Shown here piece by piece: positions 55,783-60,897 of a DNA stretch of 60,897 nt. The stretch lies in IMG/VR virus record IMGVR_UViG_3300019889_000017, positions 1-60,897 of that record. The stretch is one strand, 5' to 3'. The stretch is from a virus. Made by a program: the position numbers and the translations under genes. Numbering within the stretch: position 1 is the first letter of the stretch; the number at the start of each line of letters is the position of its first letter. Under the pieces are notes generated by a model. It saw only the letters and a list, made by a program, of their open reading frames with translations, was not told the DNA's origin and made no database searches.

Positions 55783-57698
55783 GCGGCCACCAGCCCACGG
55801 CCCTGATTGGCGATGGTCAGCGCCGCGTACAGCAGGTCGTCGTGGTGCACCATGCCGCGGGTGAGCAGCTCCGTCACGTAGCCGCGCAGCAGGCGCTCCA
55901 GGTCGGCGGCGTCCACGCCCAGGTCGTCCGCCACGGCACCGCAGTGGTTGAACGCGCCCTCCAGCACCTTGCTCGCCTTCTCGGGCGTGATGGGCCCGAC
56001 CCGGCCGTGCAGCTCGTGACGCGGCACCTCGGCCCAGCGGCCCCGGCGCTCGGCCGGAGTGGCCAGCCGCCCGCCCGCCAGCTCCAGGGCGCGGAACACC
56101 ATGAGTTTGGAACTCGCGTTGAACACCATGTCCGGGGACGGAGGCGCCACAGAGCGGCTGGCCTGGATCCGCATGTCGAGCGCGGCCGTGATCGCGCGCG
56201 CCGAGTCGGCCTCGTCCGGCGCGGTGCCGCCGTTAGGGGGCCCGTCCGCCCCGCCGTCGTCCTCTTCGTCGTCATCCTGCCTCGGAGGTAGGGCGCGAGG
56301 CGCTGAACCGTCTACGGCGATCTGAGGCAGTCCGAGCGCGACTTGGACGGCCGGATCCAGCAGAAGGCCCGGCTGGCTCTGGACCACCTTGAAGAGAAGC
56401 TGAACGGCGCGCTCGGTGACCGAGGGCATCTGACCCGGGTCGAATGCTCCTGCTTTGACCGTCTCCTCATCGCTGATCAGGAACATCTCCCGCAGCTTGA
56501 GAGCGTCCTCAAGCCGGTTGGGCCGGGCGGCCAGGGTGGAGGTGTCGAACGCGAACGCGAACCGCTTGGGATCGGCGCCCGGCGCCACCCGGGGGATGGC
56601 CAGATGCAGGAACCCACGAGTCAGCGCGTCGGCGATCAGGCCCAGGTAACCCCTGATCCAGCGGATTCCCTCCTCGGTGATGAGCCACGCCGTCCAGTGG
56701 TTGGAGTCGGCGATGCCCATCAGGACCTCGTTCGGGATCTCCGCCGCACTGGCCAGGCGGGTGATCGCCTTGTCCTTCATCGGGGTGATCTCGGCGGACA
56801 GCTCGGACCAGAAGTTGATCGGCTTGATCTTGTCCAGGTGCTCCATCATCTGGTCCGGCACCGTGGCCATGATCGGCACCATGGCCGAAGCGCGGCTCTG
56901 GTCCGCCATGCTCGCCGCTGCCGCGCGCTGGATGTAGGCCATGAACCCGGCCATGTCCGCCGAATCTTCCGGATCCCGGGGGTAGTCGATGCCCTCGGGG
57001 AGGAACATGATCCCAGCGCCGGTGAGCCGCGAGTCCAGCTCGGCGAACTCCCGCTTGGTCAGCAGCTCGATCTCCCGCAACGGCACGATGGCCGAGCGCG
57101 TGAACGAGTCGGCCTGGTCCGTGTCGTTGGGGTGGGGCCGCCAGCAGCGGATCAGGATGTCCGTGCCGTCCTTGAGCACCAGCTTGGATCCACCGCGCTG
57201 CTGTGGCCGCTTGACGGTGACCTCGTCGCCCACCCGGGACAGCGCCGCGCCGGTCACCACGAACCAGGAGCCCTCGGCCTTCTCGGGGTTGGTGGCCGCG
57301 CCCTCGCCCACGATCCAGCACTCGCCGCCCACGGCCAGATCGATCCCGGCCAGGCGGAGACAGTCGTCGCGCTGGGAGCCGGTGCCAAGCGGGACGGCAG
57401 CCAGTCGGCGGATCGCCTCGTCCTCGACCTCGCCGGTCTCCTCGCCGGTGTCGTCCACCTCGGTCACGTACAGCCGGGCCTGAGCGATGCTGTCGCCGAT
57501 GCGGCCGGTCAGGAAGTGGTGCTCGGGGATGATGTCGTACAGCCGCCAGCCCTCTGCCTGCCACTCCTTGTTGCCGAACTTCCAGGTGCGCCAGGAGCTG
57601 TCACCCGTCAGGTCCACGATGGCGGTGGCCGCGGAGAGGCTGGCCGGGACACGCCGGGGCAGGTCCTCAGCGGTGGTGCGGAGGCGCTTCAGAGCCAC
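55779..57698 (-). CDS. Portal protein
   Basis: A 639-residue protein starting at GTG 57698, first large gene of the head operon. Features include FGNKEWQAEGWRLYDIIPEH, a beta/alpha core, and the helical clip and wing region (ITRLASAAEIPNEVLMGIADSNHW), typical of actinophage portals. It forms the dodecameric DNA channel that docks terminase. The C-terminal 150 residues are an acidic linker plus a helical domain. Confidence 0.85.
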   Translation of the reverse strand: MALKRLRTTAEDLPRRVPASLSAATAIVDLTGDSSWRTWKFGNKEWQAEGWRLYDIIPEHHFLTGRIGDSIAQARLYVTEVDDTGEETGEVEDEAIRRLAAVPLGTGSQRDDCLRLAGIDLAVGGECWIVGEGAATNPEKAEGSWFVVTGAALSRVGDEVTVKRPQQRGGSKLVLKDGTDILIRCWRPHPNDTDQADSFTRSAIVPLREIELLTKREFAELDSRLTGAGIMFLPEGIDYPRDPEDSADMAGFMAYIQRAAAASMADQSRASAMVPIMATVPDQMMEHLDKIKPINFWSELSAEITPMKDKAITRLASAAEIPNEVLMGIADSNHWTAWLITEEGIRWIRGYLGLIADALTRGFLHLAIPRVAPGADPKRFAFAFDTSTLAARPNRLEDALKLREMFLISDEETVKAGAFDPGQMPSVTERAVQLLFKVVQSQPGLLLDPAVQVALGLPQIAVDGSAPRALPPRQDDDEEDDGGADGPPNGGTAPDEADSARAITAALDMRIQASRSVAPPSPDMVFNASSKLMVFRALELAGGRLATPAERRGRWAEVPRHELHGRVGPITPEKASKVLEGAFNHCGAVADDLGVDAADLERLLRGYVTELLTRGMVHHDDLLYAALTIANQGRGLVAA

Positions 57699-57701
57699 GA
57701 G

Positions 57702-58007
57702 CTACCTCCCGAGGTTCGAGATCATGCCGGTTACCTGGCTGAACGCCAGCGCCATGGCGGGTATCAGCATGGCGGGTGAGTCACCCCAGAACCAGACCGG
57801 GGAGGCGGCGAGCAGGCCGACCCACATGCTCACGCACCACGGGCACTCGATCAGGCTGCCGACGAACGAGCCGAGTGTCTTGGGCCGGTCGTCCAGCCAG
57901 GCGATGAAGGCGTGCCGCAGATCCTCGGTGATCGTGTCGGCCGTGACCAGGCCGGTCAGGCGCGCCACCGCAAGGGCGTAGATCACGAGTGGCACGGCGT
58001 CGGTCAT
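57702..58007 (-). CDS. DUF1360-like membrane protein
   Basis: A 101-residue protein with the DUF1360 pattern: YALAVARLTGLVTADTITEDLRH, then LIECPWCVSMWVG (C-x2-C), and hydrophobic segments. Related proteins occur near phage head genes; the role is unknown. ATG 58007 follows a looser GAGATGTCC/TACGAT arrangement. Confidence 0.75.
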   Translation of the reverse strand: MTDAVPLVIYALAVARLTGLVTADTITEDLRHAFIAWLDDRPKTLGSFVGSLIECPWCVSMWVGLLAASPVWFWGDSPAMLIPAMALAFSQVTGMISNLGR

Positions 58008-58162
58008 GGCCTCATCGTACGGCGCCCGCGGACATCTCGGCTGAAGCGCCACCTTGACAAAGCGCGATTCGAGGGGAATCGAGGATCCATGAGGAAAACG
58101 GAGGGGTCCCTTCGTTTACGGCCTCCGGAGAAACGGGGGATCCCCCGTTTACAGCCACGGGT

Positions 58163-58347
58163 CGATTTGCCCTAGAACTACTATGGTTTCTCCCGGAATA
58201 TATCTGGTTTGTCCACATCTAGGGGACAGGGGACCCTGGGGAGCGTCAACCCCCTCGCGCCCATACGCGTATTACGTGTGTGCGCCAAGATCAACTAATG
58301 ACAACTTTTTCCATACGCGTAGGTGTTTGGGGTCCCCAGGGGTTCCC
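58163..58347. repeat. 185-bp direct repeat, copy 2 (upstream of the structural operon)
   Basis: 180 of 185 bases match 29463-29647. The copy lies 156 bp before the first gene of the structural operon, so with copy 1 it brackets that module. Same internal palindromes and AT-rich core. Confidence 0.92.
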
Positions 58348-58540
58348 CACAACGTCCCGTCCGCCGGGCGCGCGCGCGATACCATGGACCCCCTAGGGCT
58401 TGTCAACAGTCCGGCCGTACATCGCCCGTCATATCTTCGGTCACCGTCCTAGGATGATTCTGCGGCTGATCCGACGCCAGACCCGGCAGTCCGAGGCCCG
58501 AGCACCTCCGCCACCGGATCGGACATCTCAGGCACAGCAG

Positions 58541-58715
58541 GAGGAATGAAAGTAATACTAGGGCAAACCAGATATATTCTGGGGTGAACCGGGCACAGAA
58601 CCGGGGCGACCTCCCGCAGACCAGGAGGAATCAAAGTAATACTGGTGCGCTCCTCCCCATACCGGGAGGAATCAAAGTAATACCGGGGCAAACTAGATAT
58701 ATTCTGGGGCGAACC
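58541..58715 (+). repeat. Iteron-like cluster of the AT-rich motif
   Basis: GGAGGAAT-(G/C)-AAAGTAATAC occurs at 58541, 58625 and 58666. Two copies continue into GGGCAAAC(C/T)AGATATATTCTGGGG (58561 and 58685). They are inverted relative to the copy in 58163-58218. The rest of the interval 58348-58540 shows only a stretch of alternating GCGCGC near 58370 and a 25-codon minus ORF at 58449. Confidence 0.85.
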
Positions 58716-58721
58716 ACCCCG

Positions 58722-58955
58722 TCATCCGTGCTCCCACTCCCAGTCGTGCGGCACGACCCCCGACCCGTACATGGCCCGGCCCGACCCGGAGAGCCCCTCC
58801 TCGACCAACTCGTGGCCCCAGCGAGTCCTCCAGCTCGGACCGATATTGGCAGGATATGTCTCTCGGATCATCCGCCGGAACTGCTCGTGCGGGAGCGGGT
58901 CGAGCACACGCGTCCGGAATTGCTTGCCACCGTAGGTGATCGTCCAGTCCCTCAC
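58722..58955 (-). CDS. Small hypothetical protein
   Basis: A 77-residue protein starting at GTG 58955 over the upstream stop (GTGA). VRDWTITYGGKQFRTRVLDPLPHEQFRRMIRE and a Trp-rich end (HDWEWEHG). Last gene of the HNH operon, followed by the repeat region. Function unknown. Confidence 0.65.
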   Translation of the reverse strand: MRDWTITYGGKQFRTRVLDPLPHEQFRRMIRETYPANIGPSWRTRWGHELVEEGLSGSGRAMYGSGVVPHDWEWEHG

Positions 58956-59161
58956 GGTGCGCTCCGCTCGTCCCGGTACCACCGCAGCGCGGCCGAGACG
59001 GCCTGCAGGTGCCGCGAGAGGTGGGAATTCCGCTGCCTCCACACCGCGTTCACCTCGTCCCGCAACGGCTTCGGCAGCCGACTCCAGCACTGCAGACAGG
59101 CCAGCTTGACGTACGGCACCGCCGTCCCGCAGCCGCCCGGACAGGCGTGGCCAGCGCTCAT
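58952..59161 (-). CDS. Small zinc-binding protein
   Basis: A 69-residue protein, MSAGHACPGGCGTAVPYVKLACLQCWSRLPKPLRDEV. The CPGGC...CLQC pattern is a typical actinophage mini zinc finger, followed by a basic helix (HLSRHLQAVSAALRWYR). Overlaps genes on both sides. Confidence 0.72.
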   Translation of the reverse strand: MSAGHACPGGCGTAVPYVKLACLQCWSRLPKPLRDEVNAVWRQRNSHLSRHLQAVSAALRWYRDERSAP

Positions 59162-59544
59162 CTCCTCGTCCTTCCTCTTGTTCGGCCGCCGGTGGAGCTG
59201 TTGCACGGCGCGCAGGCAGGCCTGATGTTGTCGCGACGGTACGTCCCGCCCCGGCACCCGGGCTTGATCCGGTCCACCGTGACGGTGTCCGCGGTCAGCA
59301 GCACTCCGCACCGGTAGCACCGGCACGCCGGCACACCCAGGCCCAGCTCGGTGTGGAGCGCGTAGAGGAGCGGGAAGTCCAGCTCCACCGCGTCCACGTC
59401 CGCACGGTAGGTCTCGACCAGCCACTCCCGGCGACGGCGCCGGTCGTCACTGCCTCCCCTGGCGTTGCCGTTCGTCGTGCCTCTGCGAGTTGTCCCGGGC
59501 TCGTTCAGGAGGTGGAGAGCCTGGTCCACGTATGCACTCTTCAT
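59158..59544 (-). CDS. HNH endonuclease
   Basis: A 128-residue protein. CRCYRCGVLLTADTVTVDRIKPG, then GTYRRDNIRPACAPCNSS, gives the paired CxxC zinc sites and the VDRIKPG...DNIRPAC block of HNH nucleases; the first His of the motif is replaced by Asp-Arg (VDR), as in many phage members. Often needed with terminase for cutting concatemers. ATG 59544 overlaps the upstream stop. Confidence 0.85.
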   Translation of the reverse strand: MKSAYVDQALHLLNEPGTTRRGTTNGNARGGSDDRRRRREWLVETYRADVDAVELDFPLLYALHTELGLGVPACRCYRCGVLLTADTVTVDRIKPGCRGGTYRRDNIRPACAPCNSSTGGRTRGRTRR

Positions 59545-59825
59545 CGCCGACCCTGCCGATTCAGGAGTTCGATACTCTGGGCGATCTGGTCGGTGAGCTC
59601 CTGATACCGCTGCGCACCGAGGCGGCGTACCTGCTGGCGCAGGACGTGCCGGGCCAGTGTCTGCATGATCAGCATCATGGTCAGCAGCAGGCCGAGCACG
59701 AACCCGGCCACGTCCCGCCCGGTCTCGATACCCGCCCCGATCCACATCGTGGCGCCGAACGACACGGTGCTCAGTACGGTGCCGAGAACGATCGGCGCGG
59801 TACGCTGGTCCCGTCGGTGGATCAC
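59541..59825 (-). CDS. Small membrane protein
   Basis: A 94-residue protein from GTG 59825 behind AGGAGAGGAG. Two transmembrane helices (IVLGTVLSTVSFGATMWIG and VAGFVLGLLLTMMLIMQTLA) and a charged C-terminal helix (YQELTDQIAQSIELL). Topology is holin-like, but it is far from the endolysin. A terminator lies just upstream. Confidence 0.68.
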   Translation of the reverse strand: MIHRRDQRTAPIVLGTVLSTVSFGATMWIGAGIETGRDVAGFVLGLLLTMMLIMQTLARHVLRQQVRRLGAQRYQELTDQIAQSIELLNRQGRR

Positions 59826-59854
59826 GACATCTCCTCTCCTGTTCGTTCGCGGTG

Positions 59855-59881
59855 GCGCCCCGGGCCTCATGCCCGGGGCGC
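59855..59881. terminator. Hairpin terminator
   Basis: GCGCCCCGGGC (59855-59865) pairs with 59871-59881 around CTCAT. It lies 3' of gene 59890-60117 (-) and may partly separate it from the HNH operon. Confidence 0.75.
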
Positions 59882-59889
59882 GCTGCTTC

Positions 59890-60117
59890 TCAGTGGACGA
59901 CCGACGAGGGGTCGATCCCGACGACCGAGCCGTCGTGCCGGTCCACGTGGGCCTTGGCCGCGTCGATCGCGAACGGCTGGCCCCACCGGTGCATCGGCCA
60001 GCCGCACTCCGTGCACTCGCCGTACCAACCCTGGGCATGCCTGCCACCCGGCGCCTCGTACTCCAGCACGATGGCGATCGCCGGGTCCAGGTCGTGCTGA
60101 ACGACGATCTTCGCCAC
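59890..60117 (-). CDS. Small zinc-finger-like protein
   Basis: A 75-residue protein; GTG 60117 is 8 nt after GGGGAGG. A beta start (AKIVVQHDLDPAIAIVLEYE), then GWYGECTECGWPMH (C-x2-C and H) and HVDRHDGS at the end, suggesting a zinc site. First gene of the leftward operon from promoter 60150-60179. Confidence 0.65.
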   Translation of the reverse strand: MAKIVVQHDLDPAIAIVLEYEAPGGRHAQGWYGECTECGWPMHRWGQPFAIDAAKAHVDRHDGSVVGIDPSSVVH

Positions 60118-60145
60118 TGTCTCCACCTCCCCTCGGCTTCTTCGG

Positions 60146-60174
60146 TTGTACCTTACCGTCATGACTGGTATGTT
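60146..60174 (+). promoter_or_regulatory. TTGTAC-N17-TATGTT promoter, plus strand
   Basis: TTGTAC (60146-60151) and TATGTT (60169-60174) on the plus strand, overlapping the minus-strand promoter base for base. Leads to gene 60216. Confidence 0.6.
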
Positions 60175-60179
60175 GGCAA
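60150..60179 (-). promoter_or_regulatory. TTGCCA-N18-TAAGGT promoter, minus strand
   Basis: Minus-strand TTGCCA (60179-60174) and TAAGGT (60155-60150). It shares its bases with the plus promoter, so the two should compete. Confidence 0.65.
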
Positions 60180-60215
60180 CAGGCCTGGAGATACCGGGCC
60201 GGTGAGGGGAAGAGA

Positions 60216-60632
60216 ATGAGTGGCCAGACGTCCGGATCGATCAGCCTGGACACCTCCGCACTGACCGGCGCGGTGGTCCAGGGCCTGCAGCCGGTCATCG
60301 ATCAGGTCAACAGCAACCTGGAGCGCCTGGCGGGACTGCTCGCCTCGGTCGCCCTGGACGAGGACAGCGCGGTGGAGGTGCTGGCGCGTCACCTCCCCGA
60401 AGAGTTCTTCCTGCCCGACGGCGTCTTCCAGATTCGTGTGGCCGGCCACCTGGCCGAGCACCTCGCCCAGGCGGGTTACGCCCTCGTGGCGGTCGCCGGT
60501 CCGGCGCTGGAATTCGAGGCCCGCAAGAACGGCTTCCGCGGGGTGGTCGCCGACGTGGCGCCGGTGCTGGACCCGGTCACCGCCCAGGCGGTGCGCGAGG
60601 ACCAGTGGTTCGCGCCCGGTCGGGAGGCGTGA
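60216..60632 (+). CDS. Hypothetical protein, first gene of the junction operon
   Basis: A 138-residue acidic protein starts behind GAGGGGAAGAG. An N-terminal helical part (LTGAVVQGLQPVIDQVNSNLERLAGLL) and a C-terminal domain (AGYALVAVAGPALEFEARKNG) with a helix-rich layout. Its TGA overlaps the ATG of the next gene. No family recognised. Confidence 0.7.
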   Translation: MSGQTSGSISLDTSALTGAVVQGLQPVIDQVNSNLERLAGLLASVALDEDSAVEVLARHLPEEFFLPDGVFQIRVAGHLAEHLAQAGYALVAVAGPALEFEARKNGFRGVVADVAPVLDPVTAQAVREDQWFAPGREA

Positions 60633-60897
60633 TGCGCGCTCGCGTGGAGGAGGACGTGATCTCTCGGCAGATCGTGATCGGGGTCGAGGACGCGCCGGAT
60701 CTGGACGTCAGTGAGCCCTGGAACGCCAGGCCCAGGATCATCCGCCCGGACCGGCTGGTGATCGAGATCGTTGACCGGGAGCAGCGGTGCGCGACGGTGA
60801 GCGGATACCTGGTGCTTCAGAGCGGCAAGACCTCGTCCGGCGTTCGTGTCGAGTTCGACTGGCAGAAATGGGGCGGCCGCCGACACAAGATCGAGTC
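60632..60897 (+). CDS. N-terminal part of a junction-spanning hypothetical protein
   Basis: Starts at ATG 60632 (overlap with the previous stop) and is cut by the window end. It continues at 138-210 of the window because 60772-60897 equals 12-137, giving 112 residues in total. Beta-rich with DRLVIEIVDREQRCATVSGYLVLQSGK and VRVEFDWQKWGGRRHKIE. Function unknown. Confidence 0.75.
   Translation, partial: MRARVEEDVISRQIVIGVEDAPDLDVSEPWNARPRIIRPDRLVIEIVDREQRCATVSGYLVLQSGKTSSGVRVEFDWQKWGGRRHKIE

Noticed and set aside
58449-58691. 80-codon minus ORF between the repeats
   Set aside because: Most of it reads through the iteron-like repeats; only the last 25 codons after GAGATGTCC could be real, and they lack support.
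1-60897. Integrase, partition genes or an immunity repressor
   Set aside because: I looked for tyrosine or serine integrase motifs, ParA-type P-loops and a clear cI/Rep-like protein and found none. The HTH proteins at 25104, 24841 and 15844 are too small or too uncertain to call a repressor.

Overview
The window is an essentially complete genome of a tailed, siphovirus-type bacteriophage of a high-GC actinomycete. Streptomyces or a relative is my inference, from GC-rich third codon positions, many GTG starts, leaderless promoters, a family-I36-like secreted protein and an LPxTG surface protein. Positions 12-137 are identical to 60772-60897, so the contig closes on itself with a unit of about 60.76 kb. 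One gene reads through that junction. I see no integrase, partition gene or recognisable repressor, so I infer a lytic phage.

Layout (mostly minus strand). 60.1 kb to 0.75 kb (+): a short operon of small unknown genes across the junction. 0.85-8 kb (-): holin, M15-type endolysin, terminase subunits, and a set of membrane or secreted proteins (PQ-loop/SemiSWEET-like, I36-like, LPxTG-anchored, DUF4352-like). 8-25.4 kb (-): replication and nucleic-acid metabolism, with a giant TOPRIM/helicase/family-A polymerase fusion, an SF2 helicase, two OB-fold-like proteins, a YqaJ-type exonuclease, a VRR-NUC-like nuclease, a SprT-like metalloprotein and an HTH protein. 25.5-29.4 kb (-): small membrane proteins, glycosyltransferases and a methyltransferase. 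29.7-58 kb (-): the structural module, portal to tail fibres, interrupted by plus-strand accessory islands at 40.6, 43.5, 46.9 and 50.7-52.3 kb. 58.7-60.1 kb (-): HNH endonuclease and small zinc-binding or membrane proteins.

The main finding is at 16.4-18.8 kb. A 279-residue protein resembling the C-terminal (Nop-like) domain of IS110 transposases, with no nuclease domain I can see, lies between four hairpins (16395-16644) and a tandem array of twelve hairpins (18088-18783). Each hairpin has a 30-nt loop: about 10 variable nt, a near-constant TGGGTATCG, and about 11 variable nt. Array units repeat every 57 bp and are separated by 27-nt edges that alternate between near reverse complements. 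Most stem mismatches are G-U pairs only on the minus strand, so the active form is probably minus-strand RNA. This is the layout of a TIGR array with a nuclease-less Tas (TasA-like) protein, an RNA-guided system described recently. Single hairpins of the same design follow the polymerase, the SF2 helicase and the major capsid genes.

Expression appears to be organised by about twenty TTGACA-N17/18-TAaxGT promoters. Many overlap a TTGAC-N8-GTCAA palindrome, and several give leaderless mRNAs with exactly 7 nt between the -10 box and the start codon. The same palindrome also occurs alone inside late genes, as stoperators do. A 185-bp direct repeat, 97% identical, flanks the whole structural module. 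Other oddities are an 84-bp perfect palindrome inside a fused glycosyltransferase-methyltransferase gene, a probable ATC start codon, and a plus-strand structured-RNA candidate at 43.5-44.1 kb.
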